Positions 55,135 to 64,000 of a stretch of DNA of 64,000 nucleotides are shown here, one piece after another. Positions within the stretch are counted from its first letter, which is position 1. Each line of letters opens with the position of its first letter. The notes beneath the pieces were generated by a model. The model saw only the letters and a list, made by a program, of their open reading frames with translations, did no database searches and had not been told where the DNA came from. The DNA is from Paludibacteraceae bacterium (GTDB lineage: Bacteria; Bacteroidota; Bacteroidia; Bacteroidales; Paludibacteraceae). The stretch is taken from contig JAFPYI010000035.1 of NCBI GenBank assembly GCA_017412245.1, forward strand, positions 1 through 64,000. The letters run 5' to 3'. A program made the position numbers and the translations under genes.

Positions 55135-57357
55135 TTACATCGGATCTACATCCGTAATAATTTGTACTCCTTTACAGGACGATGAAGTCAACACGCGGTC
55201 CGTGATATCCCTGAGTCGTCTTTTAGCCTCTGTTACCGAATTGTTATTCTCCAATCGGATGGTCAGTTCGCGCAGATAATAGGCATGCATACGTTCTACA
55301 CTGGGAACGATCACCGGCGAGACACGCATGCCGAAAAACTCTGCTAACTGCTTCTGTAATATCTCTGCCGTCGTCTGTACACGAACAGCATTCTGATGGC
55401 GTAATTGCAAACTGATAACTCGATAAAATGGAGGATATTTGAATGTCTTACGTTCCTTTAGTTGTTGCTCAAAGAAAGCGGTATAGTTATGCCCTTGCAC
55501 AAACGACAACACAGCATTATCTGTATCAAAAGTCTGTATCCATACTTCCCCTTGCGTACCTTTTCGTCCCGCGCGACCTGCTACTTGTTCCAAGAGTTGA
55601 AAAGCACGTTCATAGGCCCTGAAATCCGGTTGGTTAAATAACGGATCAGCGTTCAAGACGGCTACCAAACGAACCTCGTCAAAATGCAAACCTTTAGTGA
55701 CCATCTGAGTTCCTACTAAGATATCGCATTCATGACGAGAGAAACTATTGATGATATCTTGGTATGCTGTTTTACTACGCGTGGTATCTAAATCCATGCG
55801 CAGCACTCGAGCCTCCGGGAATAATTTAGACAATTCGTCTTCTATGCGTTCAGTACCGAATCCTATGGTTTTTAATGCTCCTCCGCAAGACGGGCAAACA
55901 GTAGGAACAGGTATATGATAACCGCAATAATGGCAACGTAACTCGTTTGCTTGTTTATGCAATGCCAACGGCACATCGCATTGCACACAGCGAGGAGGTT
56001 TGCCGCATTGCGTACATTGTAATTGGGGAGCATAACCACGTCGGTTTTGAAATAAGATGACCTGTTTTTTCTCTGCTAAGACCTCACGAATTCGTGCTAC
56101 CAAAGGATCGCTGAAATGGTCATACATCTCTTTGGTGAAATATTGCTGACGCAGGTCCACTAAACGTATCTGCGGCAACTCAACACCTCCGAAACGTTCG
56201 CTGAGTGTCACTAATCCGTATACTCCTTTTTGTGCTAAATAATAGGACTCTATCGACGGAGTTGCAGATCCTAAAAGCACATGCGCATGATGCTCTTTCG
56301 CTAACATGATTGCCGCTGCACGAGCATGGTAACGTGGGGAAGGTTCTACTTGTTTGTAACTCGGTTCATGCTCTTCGTCCACAATAATCAAACCTACGTT
56401 CGGCAGCGGTAAGAACACAGCACTACGAGCACCTATCACCACGTGAGGTTTATCCTCTGCTGCAGAAAAATACAACTCTATGCGTTCGGCACTGCTGAAT
56501 CGACTGTGATATTCCAACAAACGGTTGCCGAAGATGCGTTGCAAACGACTCGTCAGTTGAGTGGTAAGCGCTATCTCGGGAACTAAATACAGCACATTCT
56601 TGCCTTGCTGTAATTGTTTCTCAATGAGATGAATATATATATCGGTTTTACCGCTGGAGGTCACTCCGTGAAGTAAAACGATTTGCTTGCCGGAGGCGTA
56701 ATTTTGTTCGATTTCATTGGTAGCCTTGGCTTGAGCAGGGGACAAGTCATGACTGGATTCGATAGTTCCGGTATACGGAGCAATACGAGAAACGCCTTCC
56801 TCTGTTTGGATAAGCACCCCTCTTTGCACCAAAGCTCGTAATACTGCCGGAGCCTGACAACTCTCTTCCAATAATGCTCTGCGTTCTATCCTTCCCGTGG
56901 CACCGCACATCCTCACTGCACATTCATACAGTATTTGTTGTTTGCGGGCACGACCTAAAGAACTCAATACCGATTGGGTATCTACTCCTAAAGGTAAGGA
57001 AATATATATTGTTGTTCGCTCAGAATAATTATCTTCCAGAATGCCATTGGGTAATGCCGCCGAAAGAACCTCACCCAATGTACACATGTAATACTCACTC
57101 ATCCACTGCCATAATGCCAGTTGCTCACGTGGAATCAATGGTTGCTCATTCACTACGCTTTGAATCGGACGAATCTTATGTTTCCATTCTTCCGGCAGAG
57201 CACTTGTGTGCTCTCGTAAGACGATGCCTCGTAGTGTCTTGCGTAGCAAGGGAACCTCTACTAAACAGCCTGCAGAAGGACAAGATAAACCATCCGGGAT
57301 ACTGTACGTGTAGGTATCTCGGATGGCAAGAGGTAATATTACATCTATATACTGCAC
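55135..57357 (-). CDS. priA: Primosomal protein N' (replication restart helicase PriA)
   Basis: A 740-residue 3'-5' DNA helicase restarting stalled forks. Motifs: Walker A LLHGVTSSGKTDIYIHL near residue 230, DEEH box, LGSATPSIESYYLA. A zinc-binding region has paired cysteines (CTQCGKPPRCVQC, CHYCGYHIPVPTVCPSCGG), and motif VI is QVAGRAGRKGTQG. Start codon is GTG and overlaps the tdk stop by one base (TAGTG), so translation is coupled. Confidence 0.97.
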   Translation of the reverse strand: MQYIDVILPLAIRDTYTYSIPDGLSCPSAGCLVEVPLLRKTLRGIVLREHTSALPEEWKHKIRPIQSVVNEQPLIPREQLALWQWMSEYYMCTLGEVLSAALPNGILEDNYSERTTIYISLPLGVDTQSVLSSLGRARKQQILYECAVRMCGATGRIERRALLEESCQAPAVLRALVQRGVLIQTEEGVSRIAPYTGTIESSHDLSPAQAKATNEIEQNYASGKQIVLLHGVTSSGKTDIYIHLIEKQLQQGKNVLYLVPEIALTTQLTSRLQRIFGNRLLEYHSRFSSAERIELYFSAAEDKPHVVIGARSAVFLPLPNVGLIIVDEEHEPSYKQVEPSPRYHARAAAIMLAKEHHAHVLLGSATPSIESYYLAQKGVYGLVTLSERFGGVELPQIRLVDLRQQYFTKEMYDHFSDPLVARIREVLAEKKQVILFQNRRGYAPQLQCTQCGKPPRCVQCDVPLALHKQANELRCHYCGYHIPVPTVCPSCGGALKTIGFGTERIEDELSKLFPEARVLRMDLDTTRSKTAYQDIINSFSRHECDILVGTQMVTKGLHFDEVRLVAVLNADPLFNQPDFRAYERAFQLLEQVAGRAGRKGTQGEVWIQTFDTDNAVLSFVQGHNYTAFFEQQLKERKTFKYPPFYRVISLQLRHQNAVRVQTTAEILQKQLAEFFGMRVSPVIVPSVERMHAYYLRELTIRLENNNSVTEAKRRLRDITDRVLTSSSCKGVQIITDVDPM

Positions 57358-57959
57358 TAACTCTTCTCTTCTTGCGCTTCTAATTCAATGGCTTTTTTGT
57401 AGCACGAACGGCAAAGCGGTTCATAACTCTCCGTCTCACCGAGTAAGACACGTTTGTCGCTCTGCACCAATCGGTGACTCACGTATGCCAAATCGCCGCA
57501 ATGAACACAGATAGCGTGTGTCTTATATACATCCTCTGCTATTGCCATCAGTGCCGGCATAGGGCCGAAAGGAACACCACGATAATCCAAATCTAGACCG
57601 GCACAAATAACACGGATGCCACGGTCTGCCAATTGCTGACATACATCGACGATTCCCATGTCGAAGAATTGCGCCTCATCGATACCTACTACATCAATAT
57701 CATTAGCCAACAGAAGAATATTTTGACTTCCGTCAACCGGTGTAGATTGAATGACATTACGGTCATGACTCACCACATCTTCTTCGCTATAACGAACATC
57801 AATAGCGGGTTTGAAAATTTCCACTCGCAGCTTGGCAAACTTAGCACGTTTCATACGACGGATTAACTCCTCCGTCTTGCCGCTAAACATGGAGCCGCAT
57901 ACTACTTCGATGGAACCTCTTTTCAGACTCGGTCCTTTGGTGTCTCGTTCGGAAAACAT
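57357..57959 (-). CDS. tdk: Thymidine kinase (type II)
   Basis: Phosphorylates thymidine for salvage. The 200 residues show P-loop [31 protein letters not shown], and a C-terminal zinc site ([21 protein letters not shown]). First gene of the tdk-priA-kinase cluster. The 54-bp gap to recJ upstream is AT-only-rich and without a clear promoter or terminator. Confidence 0.97.
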   Translation of the reverse strand: MFSERDTKGPSLKRGSIEVVCGSMFSGKTEELIRRMKRAKFAKLRVEIFKPAIDVRYSEEDVVSHDRNVIQSTPVDGSQNILLLANDIDVVGIDEAQFFDMGIVDVCQQLADRGIRVICAGLDLDYRGVPFGPMPALMAIAEDVYKTHAICVHCGDLAYVSHRLVQSDKRVLLGETESYEPLCRSCYKKAIELEAQEEKS

Positions 57960-58013
57960 ATCTCTTTATATTAAAATTTCAAATATAAAATATAAAATCT
58001 CAAATGTTGAATT

Positions 58014-59726
58014 TTAATTCAACTTAATATCCTGTGCATTCATCTGCAGACTGCTACGACCTTTATAACTGTTCTCCTCCAGGTAGAAACAGATATCTAT
58101 ACTATTGCCGTTCTGCAAATGCGTTGCTTTATCTCCTTCGCCGAAAGCTATACCCTCCATTGCCACTTCACGATCCGTCAAATCCAGATGCAGATGTCTG
58201 CCGTCACTGACTGCACGTGTGTTGCGGTTATTAATCAAACCACGGCAGACAAATAACGGACGCTCGTTATCCGGACCGAAAGGTTCTAAGCACTGCAGTA
58301 TCTTGTATAGTTTCCAGTTCAATTCGCCCAATGCCACTTCAGCCGTCACCTCTAATGTCGGCGTCTGTTGTTCAGGAGTGATATGAGCCGATACATATTC
58401 TTCAAACCGTTGCTGAAACTCCGGCAGATCTTTCTCGTGCATGCTCAAACCGGCAGCAAAACGATGGCCTCCGAAATTAGTCAACAAATCTCTGCAGGAG
58501 TCGATAGCCGTATAGATATCAAAATCACTTACCGACCGCGCACTGCCGCTGATGATATCGTCTTCTCCTTTCGTCAATACTATCGTCGGTCTGTAATAAG
58601 TCTCCGTCAGACGACTGGCAGCAATACCTATCACTCCTTTATGCCAATCCGGCGAATAGACCACTGTAGTATGTTTCTGTGCGTTATTAGGGTCCGCTGC
58701 TAAAATCTCCAATGCCTCATCGGTGGTACGGCTGTCATAATCTCGCCTGTCTTGGTTGTAGGTATTGATATCTTGTGCAAAACGCTCGGCTTCATTCTCA
58801 TCTTCGGTAATCAACAATCGCACAGCCTCAGCACCGCTTTTAATACGTCCGGCGGCATTGATACGCGGACCAATCTTATACACCAGATCACTGATAGTGA
58901 CGGTTTTTCCGCCTATTCCCGCTACCTCCATGATAGCTTTTATACCTACGGACGGTCGAGCATTCAAAGCGCGTAAACCGTAAAAAGCCAAGACGCGGTT
59001 CTCGCCTGTAACAGGCACTATATCGCTTGCTATACTCATCGCTAACAGCGGCAACAAACGATAAACCTCCTGTTTGTCAATACCCTTACGTTGAGCATAG
59101 GCTTGTACTAACTTGAACCCCACACCGCAACCGCTCAACTCTTTAAAAGGATATAGACAATCTTTGCGTTTCATGTTCAGCACCGCTACTGCATCAGGAA
59201 TCACATCTCCCGGCGTGTGATGGTCACAGACAATGAAATCAACTCCAATACTATTGGCGTATGCTATTTTTTCTACGGATTTGATACCGCAATCCAACGC
59301 AATCACCAGACTGCAACCTTTTTCTTTCGCTGTGTCTATACCTTCTTTCGAAATGCCGTAACCTTCTTTGTAACGGTCCGGTATATAGTAAATCAGGTTA
59401 TCGGTCTGCGTCCGCAAAAACGAATACATCAGTGCTACAGCCGTTGTCCCGTCCACATCATAATCTCCGTAAACCATGATGCGTTCATGGTCCGCTATTG
59501 CTTTCTCCAGTCTGTCCACCGCAGCACCCATGTCTCGCATCAAAAACGGGTCGTGCAAACTCTCTAACGTAGGCCTTATATACGCGCGCGCTTCTACTGC
59601 TGTACGCAAACCACGTGTAGCTAAGATACGACCGGCTAAAGGACTGATATCCAATTCGGCACTCAGTCGTTCAGCGGCTTCCTGTTCTTCAACACTTAAC
59701 TCTCGTATTTTCCAACAATTTTCCAC
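58014..59726 (-). CDS. recJ: Single-stranded-DNA-specific exonuclease RecJ
   Basis: A 570-residue 5'-3' exonuclease of the DHH family used in recombination and mismatch repair. Metal motifs: MVYGDYDVDGTTAVALMY, VIALDCGIKSVEKI, FIVCDHHTPGD (DHH), the DHHA1 segment with SGSARSVSDFD and GGHRFAAGLSM, and a C-terminal OB-like part. Its start overlaps the stop of the nitrilase-family gene by one base. Confidence 0.96.
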   Translation of the reverse strand: MENCWKIRELSVEEQEAAERLSAELDISPLAGRILATRGLRTAVEARAYIRPTLESLHDPFLMRDMGAAVDRLEKAIADHERIMVYGDYDVDGTTAVALMYSFLRTQTDNLIYYIPDRYKEGYGISKEGIDTAKEKGCSLVIALDCGIKSVEKIAYANSIGVDFIVCDHHTPGDVIPDAVAVLNMKRKDCLYPFKELSGCGVGFKLVQAYAQRKGIDKQEVYRLLPLLAMSIASDIVPVTGENRVLAFYGLRALNARPSVGIKAIMEVAGIGGKTVTISDLVYKIGPRINAAGRIKSGAEAVRLLITEDENEAERFAQDINTYNQDRRDYDSRTTDEALEILAADPNNAQKHTTVVYSPDWHKGVIGIAASRLTETYYRPTIVLTKGEDDIISGSARSVSDFDIYTAIDSCRDLLTNFGGHRFAAGLSMHEKDLPEFQQRFEEYVSAHITPEQQTPTLEVTAEVALGELNWKLYKILQCLEPFGPDNERPLFVCRGLINNRNTRAVSDGRHLHLDLTDREVAMEGIAFGEGDKATHLQNGNSIDICFYLEENSYKGRSSLQMNAQDIKLN

Positions 59727-60505
59727 TATTCTTCTTTTACCTTGTAATCATCTGCATCTTGCCATAAAGGCAGCACTTCTCTGTAATGATGAAGTTTCTC
59801 TATGGACAAGTTCACTATCCTTGTACTCTCTTCATAATCCTCAAACGGCGCTACATTCTCCAGACGGGTATCATAAGCTACGGAATGACCGTTATAATCT
59901 AATTTCAATCCGTCTGTGCCCACCATATTTACGCCTACCATATAACATTGGTTTTCCGCTGCGCGTGCTGCTAACAAAGCATCCCAGTACTGAATACGAA
60001 TCGTCGGCCAGCAGGCTACACAAAGCAAGATGTCATACAGGTTATCTTTCTCTTGTCTTAACCACACCGGGAAACGAATGTCATAACAGATGACCAGACG
60101 AATCTTCACACCCATATATTCCCAAACCTCTCGTGTCTTGCCCGGAAGGAAGAATTCTGCTTCTCCGCCGCTCCTGTACAAGTGGCGCTTGTCCACAAAT
60201 TTGGGTTCGCCGTGTGGTATAAACATGAATCCTCTATTGCGCAAACCGTCGTCTGCACGAATGATAAGACTACCGATAATTGCCAATTGGTATTTATCAG
60301 CCATCGCTTGCAATGCCTGACACGTCTCTCCACCCCAAGGCTCTGCTAAATCAGGCCTGTCGGTACAGAAACCCGTGCTGAACATCTCCGGCACAACAGC
60401 GATCTCGGCTTTCCCGCTAACGGCTGCCAGACGTTCATCCAACAGCCGTAGATTAGCGTGTGGGTCAGCCCACGCAATGGAATATTGCAGTAATGCTATT
60501 TTCAA
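59726..60505 (-). CDS. Nitrilase-superfamily amidohydrolase (omega-amidase-like, YafV family)
   Basis: A 259-residue C-N hydrolase with the Glu-Lys-Cys triad: [11 protein letters not shown] (Glu), [12 protein letters not shown] (Lys), [11 protein letters not shown] (Cys). The length and the motif [11 protein letters not shown] fit the YafV/omega-amidase branch, which removes ammonia from alpha-ketoglutaramate and related amides. It overlaps floA by 4 bp and recJ by 1 bp. Confidence 0.92.
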   Translation of the reverse strand: MKIALLQYSIAWADPHANLRLLDERLAAVSGKAEIAVVPEMFSTGFCTDRPDLAEPWGGETCQALQAMADKYQLAIIGSLIIRADDGLRNRGFMFIPHGEPKFVDKRHLYRSGGEAEFFLPGKTREVWEYMGVKIRLVICYDIRFPVWLRQEKDNLYDILLCVACWPTIRIQYWDALLAARAAENQCYMVGVNMVGTDGLKLDYNGHSVAYDTRLENVAPFEDYEESTRIVNLSIEKLHHYREVLPLWQDADDYKVKEE

Positions 60506-61476
60506 CTCCTCTTCTTCGTACTACCGCCTGCTATCTGCTCACGCATAGAAGTGTCGGCTTGGATATTCTGCATCTTGTAGTAATCCATGATACCTAAATT
60601 GCCATTGCGGAATGCTTCTGCCATAGCTTGCGGAACCAATGCTTCTGCTTCAATCACTTTGGCACGTGCCTCTTGTGCTTTAGCTTTCATCTCTTGCTCG
60701 CTGGCAATAGCCATAGCGCGACGTTCCTCTGCTTTCGCCTGAGCGATATTCTTATCGGCATTGGCTTGGTCCATCTGCAACTGAGCTCCGATATTCTTAC
60801 CTACATCGATATCAGCTATATCAATACTCAAAATCTCAAATGCTGTTCCGTCATCCAGACCTTTACTCAACACTAACTTACTGATTGAATCCGGATTCTC
60901 AAGCACTTGTTTATGGCTTTCTGCGCTACCGATAGAACTAACGATTCCTTCGCCTACACGGGCTAAAATAGTATCCTCTCCGGCACCTCCGACCAACTGA
61001 CGAATATTGGCACGAACTGTCACACGGGCTTTAGCTATCAACTGAATACCGTCTTTTGCTACAGCTGTTACAGGAGGAGTATCTATCACGCGAGGATTAA
61101 CACTCATCTGAACGGCTTCGAATACATCACGACCTGCCAAATCAATGGCTGTAGCCATCTGGAACGGTAATTCAATTCCGGCTTTGCTGGCACTGACCAA
61201 AGCATGTACTACACGCTCGATATGTCCGCCTGCCAGATAATGCGCCTCCAATCCGTCACGTTTAACATCTGTCAATCCTGCCTTGTGAGCCTCGATCATA
61301 CAGTTCACAATCTTGGTAGGAGGAACTTTACGTATACGCATCAGGAATAATTGCACTAACGAGATATGTACACCGCTCACTACGGCATTGATCCATAGCA
61401 TGAATGGTACATAATAGAAGAAAATACACAGGGCGATAAATAACAGCGCCACCAGTACGATACTTAATACATCCAT
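60502..61476 (-). CDS. floA: Flotillin-like protein FloA
   Basis: Membrane scaffold protein of functional microdomains. The 324 residues have an N-terminal hydrophobic region (about 5-45), the SPFH-like domain ([40 protein letters not shown] given by its ends), and a coiled-coil tail with [20 protein letters not shown]. The normal partner is an NfeD protein, found 148 bp upstream on the same strand. The gap between them holds an 11-bp repeat array. Confidence 0.96.
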   Translation of the reverse strand: MDVLSIVLVALLFIALCIFFYYVPFMLWINAVVSGVHISLVQLFLMRIRKVPPTKIVNCMIEAHKAGLTDVKRDGLEAHYLAGGHIERVVHALVSASKAGIELPFQMATAIDLAGRDVFEAVQMSVNPRVIDTPPVTAVAKDGIQLIAKARVTVRANIRQLVGGAGEDTILARVGEGIVSSIGSAESHKQVLENPDSISKLVLSKGLDDGTAFEILSIDIADIDVGKNIGAQLQMDQANADKNIAQAKAEERRAMAIASEQEMKAKAQEARAKVIEAEALVPQAMAEAFRNGNLGIMDYYKMQNIQADTSMREQIAGGSTKKRS

Positions 61477-61586
61477 AATCGCAAAATGTTAATTTAAGTA
61501 AATAAAAATATTAATTGTTTCTGTTTTTCAACCATAAAATCTCTCGGAACCCTTGAAAATACGGGCTTGCAACGAGGTAACATTGG

Positions 61587-61630
61587 GTGATTATTGCGTG
61601 ATTATTGTGTGATTATTGCGTGATTCAAGC
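61587..61630. repeat. 11-bp tandem repeat array, four units, between nfeD and floA
   Basis: GTGATTATTGC (61587-61597), GTGATTATTGT, GTGATTATTGC (to 61619), then a diverged GTGATTCAAGC that runs over the nfeD stop codon (61625-61627). On the minus strand the array follows the nfeD reading frame immediately and precedes floA by about 110 bp. Confidence 0.9.
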
Positions 61631-61984
61631 TTTCTTCGTAGCTTTGGTTGTCTTTTTCGGCTTCTTCTCCTCCAAACCTTCACGTTCCTTAAGATTATTA
61701 TCCGCCAACTTCACTTGGCTGTCAATCTTGGTATCCAGCGCCATCTTCTCCAAAGCACTGCTGCGCAAAAAGCCCCAGATAGCCAAAGCGGAAAGAACCA
61801 CACAAGCGCCTAAGGTAATATAACCGGCTACACGACCCAAAACAATATAGGCCACAATGACGGCGGCTATCAGACAACCGAAACCGCTAATTCCCGCTAT
61901 GCCGAAACCCGGCAAAAGAAACATCTCCGCTAATAATAACGCGACGCCCGCGAGCACCAATAATACAACTAAAAAAATGTTCAT
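61625..61984 (-). CDS. NfeD-family membrane protein, short form
   Basis: A 119-residue protein with two or three hydrophobic segments (MNIFLVVLLVLAGVALLLAEM; FGCLIAAVIVAYIVLGRV; YITLGACVVLSALAIWGFL, each shown in part) and the family motif LAEMFLLPGFGIAGISG. The soluble OB-fold domain that normally ends NfeD proteins is missing; instead there is a Lys-rich tail (EEKKPKKTTKATKKA). Partner of FloA. First gene of the nfeD-floA-nitrilase-recJ cluster. Confidence 0.88.
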   Translation of the reverse strand: MNIFLVVLLVLAGVALLLAEMFLLPGFGIAGISGFGCLIAAVIVAYIVLGRVAGYITLGACVVLSALAIWGFLRSSALEKMALDTKIDSQVKLADNNLKEREGLEEKKPKKTTKATKKA

Positions 61985-62033
61985 GCAAGTCCTTTCTATA
62001 AAAAATTTAAAATATTTTTTTGCAATTCGGCTG

Positions 62034-62065
62034 CAAAGATACTAAATATCTTTGATATATGCAAA
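62034..62065 (-). promoter_or_regulatory. Promoter of the nfeD-floA cluster
   Basis: Minus strand TTTG (62065-62062), 20 nt, TATCTTTG (62041-62034). Leader about 43 nt. Confidence 0.8.
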
Positions 62066-62078
62066 CAAAAAAAAATAA

Positions 62079-62110
62079 TTTGCACAAATAAATTATTTAT
62101 ACTACTTTTG
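62079..62110 (+). promoter_or_regulatory. Promoter of topA
   Basis: TTTG (62079-62082), 20 nt, TACTTTTG (62103-62110), followed by CGCCGATTTTT. Leader about 30 nt with GGAGG at 62124-62128, about 20 nt ahead of the ATG and so too far for a normal ribosome site. Confidence 0.8.
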
Positions 62111-62147
62111 CGCCGATTTTTTTGGAGGCTACTCCTTATTGTATTAT

Positions 62148-64000
62148 ATGAGTAAAAATTTAGTTATAGTTGAGTCACCCGCAAAAGCCAAGACGATTGA
62201 GAAATTTCTGGGAGCGGATTATCATGTTTTGAGCAGTCAAGGCCATATTCGAGATATTGAAGCATTGGGCAAAAACTCGTTAGGTATCGATTTCCAGCAC
62301 GGATATAAACCTAATTATGTCATTGACCCTACCAAAACCAAACTCGTTGAGCAACTCAAAAAAGAAGTGAATAAAGCCGATACCGTTTGGCTCGCTTCCG
62401 ATGAAGACCGTGAAGGAGAAGCTATTGCATGGCATTTGCAAGAGGTGTTGGACTTGAAAAACAAGGATACCAAACGTATTGTCTTTCATGAGATAACCAA
62501 GACTGCTATTCAGGAAGCTATTCTTCGTCCGCGTGGTATTGATACCAATCTGGTCAATGCGCAACAGGCACGACGCGTCCTGGACCGAATCGTCGGTTTT
62601 GAACTCTCACCTATCCTTTGGAAAAAAGTAACAACAGGTCTCTCCGCAGGACGTGTGCAATCAGTCGCTGTACGATTGGTAGTGGAAAAAGAGCGAGAGA
62701 TACAATCCTTCCGTTCGACCTCCAACTATCGAATTATTGCCGATTTCATCGGGAAAAATACCGATAAAAAGAACCTGCTGAGATGCGAACTGAACCATAA
62801 GTTCTCGCATAAAAATGATGCACAGGCTTTCTTGGAAAGTCTGACCAAAGCACGGTTCATGGTGAATACCATCGAGCGCAAACCGGTTACCCATAGTCCG
62901 GCACCGCCTTTCACTACTTCTACACTCCAACAGGAAGCAGCACGCAAACTCAAGTTCTCATTGAGCAAAACCATGCGTTTGGCGCAATCGTTATACGAAA
63001 GCGGACGAATCACATACATGCGTACCGACTCCGTCAATCTATCTTCACTCGCTTTAGCTACCAGCAAGGAAGTTATTGCCGCTGAATATGGAGATAAATA
63101 CGTTCGTACACGCCAGTTCCACACCAAAACCAAAGGTGCACAAGAGGCACACGAAGCCATCCGTCCTACGTATATGAATGTACAGCAAGCGGGAGCCAAT
63201 AAAGATGAGCAACGTCTGTATGAACTGATTTGGAAACGGACTATCGCCAGCCAAATGGCAGATGCTGAGAGCGAAAAGACAACTATCCAAGTCTCTATTT
63301 CCGGTTGCCCGTACCATTTCATCGCTACCGGAGAAGTCAATCTCTTTGACGGTTTCACACGCGTCTATGTACAAGCTACGGATGAAGCGGAAGAAGAGAC
63401 CCGGATCTTGCCGGCAATGAACCTCCACGAGTTATTGCAAATCGCTGAAGCACAGGCTATTCAGACCTACGCCAAACCGCCCTATCGCTTCACCGAAGCT
63501 ACGCTCCAGAAACGAATGGAAGATTTAGGTATCGGTCGTCCTTCCACTTGGGCGGCTATCGTAGATACTATCCAGCATGTGCATTATGTAGAAAAAGGTT
63601 CAGTGGCAGGAACCAAACGAGATGCTACTATCATGACACTCAAAAACGGACAGGTCACCGAGAAACAAAAAGCAGAAATGGTAGGTAGCGAAACACAGCG
63701 ATTAATGCCGACAGATTTAGGATTTATCACCAATGATTTCTTAGTGCAATATTTCCCGCAAATACTCAGTTATGATTTCACGGCACAGGAGGAAGAAAAG
63801 TTCGATCATATAGCTGAAGGAAAAGCCGATTGGGTGGAAACAGTAGACACTTTCTACAAAGCCTTCAAACCCTTAATTTCTTCGATTCCATCGGGAAAAA
63901 TCGCAGGTCGTTTGTTAGGTACAGACCCGAAATCCGGACAACCGGTAATCGCTAAAATCAGTAAGATTGGTGCATGTATCCAACTCGGAGATTCAGCTGA
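62148..64000 (+). CDS. topA: DNA topoisomerase I, C-terminus cut by window edge
   Basis: Type IA topoisomerase that relaxes negative supercoils. About 617 residues are present, starting MSKNLVIVESPAKAKTIEKF. The Toprim acid cluster ASDEDREGEAIAWHL is near residue 84, LSAGRVQSVAVRLV near residue 165, and the catalytic tyrosine in SGRITYMRTDSV near residue 290. FTEATLQKRMEDLGIGRPST lies near residue 450. The frame is open to the last base; a C-terminal domain, just beginning after GRLLGTDPKSGQPV, is missing. Own promoter, divergent from nfeD. Confidence 0.97.
   Translation, partial: MSKNLVIVESPAKAKTIEKFLGADYHVLSSQGHIRDIEALGKNSLGIDFQHGYKPNYVIDPTKTKLVEQLKKEVNKADTVWLASDEDREGEAIAWHLQEVLDLKNKDTKRIVFHEITKTAIQEAILRPRGIDTNLVNAQQARRVLDRIVGFELSPILWKKVTTGLSAGRVQSVAVRLVVEKEREIQSFRSTSNYRIIADFIGKNTDKKNLLRCELNHKFSHKNDAQAFLESLTKARFMVNTIERKPVTHSPAPPFTTSTLQQEAARKLKFSLSKTMRLAQSLYESGRITYMRTDSVNLSSLALATSKEVIAAEYGDKYVRTRQFHTKTKGAQEAHEAIRPTYMNVQQAGANKDEQRLYELIWKRTIASQMADAESEKTTIQVSISGCPYHFIATGEVNLFDGFTRVYVQATDEAEEETRILPAMNLHELLQIAEAQAIQTYAKPPYRFTEATLQKRMEDLGIGRPSTWAAIVDTIQHVHYVEKGSVAGTKRDATIMTLKNGQVTEKQKAEMVGSETQRLMPTDLGFITNDFLVQYFPQILSYDFTAQEEEKFDHIAEGKADWVETVDTFYKAFKPLISSIPSGKIAGRLLGTDPKSGQPVIAKISKIGACIQLGDSA

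Noticed and set aside
62124..62128. GGAGG as a ribosome-binding site for topA
   Set aside because: It is about 20 nt ahead of the ATG, beyond useful spacing, and the phylum rarely relies on Shine-Dalgarno sites.

Overview
The window is from a chromosome of the phylum Bacteroidota, most likely order Bacteroidales and host-associated; finer placement (for example Paludibacteraceae) would be a guess. The evidence is the SecD-SecF fusion, the type IX secretion (T9SS) regulator PorX, a DUF5606 protein, a eukaryote-type (GT3-like) glycogen synthase, BspA-like leucine-rich and InlB-type repeat surface proteins with a shared short C-terminal tail, and at least fourteen copies of the Bacteroidetes promoter TTTG-N19/20-TAnnTTTG. 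No rRNA, tRNA, CRISPR array, prophage or intact insertion sequence was seen. Nearly all genes are housekeeping; the accessory parts are the surface-protein loci near 3.8-7.1 kb and 27.7-38.3 kb, plus a low-GC pair of unknown genes near 3 kb.

Layout: secDF (cut by the left edge), two unknown small genes, a 1023-residue BspA-like protein with a long structured leader, and pckA (minus). tsaC, a sugar transferase and xseB (plus) run convergently into cysK (minus). cysK has a 200-nt leader that looks like a complete cysteine-responsive attenuator: a 20-codon peptide with three consecutive Cys codons, an antiterminator and a terminator. A clcA-obgE-adk cluster, hup and rhomboid genes follow. Then come an operon PASTA protein-rluD-porX-EEP phosphatase (minus), a 51-residue cysteine-rich lipoprotein (plus), gpmI-smpB-CNNM transporter (minus), and DUF5606-nif3-like-COG1579 (plus).

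At 27.9-38.3 kb a 2800-residue secreted repeat protein is followed by a small protein with a 'PIGD + membrane segment + RR' tail and a GH105-like lipoprotein. A convergent operon potABCD-TPR protein-outer-membrane barrel (minus) contains a PotC with an added extracytoplasmic domain. The right part holds pRiA4b-like/miaA/PKD lipoprotein/glycogen synthase/C69 peptidase (plus), tdk-priA-nucleoside kinase and nfeD-floA-nitrilase-recJ (minus), and topA (plus), cut by the right edge.

The strongest undescribed candidates are the Cys3 leader-peptide attenuator before cysK and a set of four unrelated intergenic arrays that all share an 11-bp period. Next come the structured leaders of the two large surface-protein genes, the PIGD tail protein and the PotC fusion. 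All functional statements are by sequence reading and family knowledge; no database search was run.
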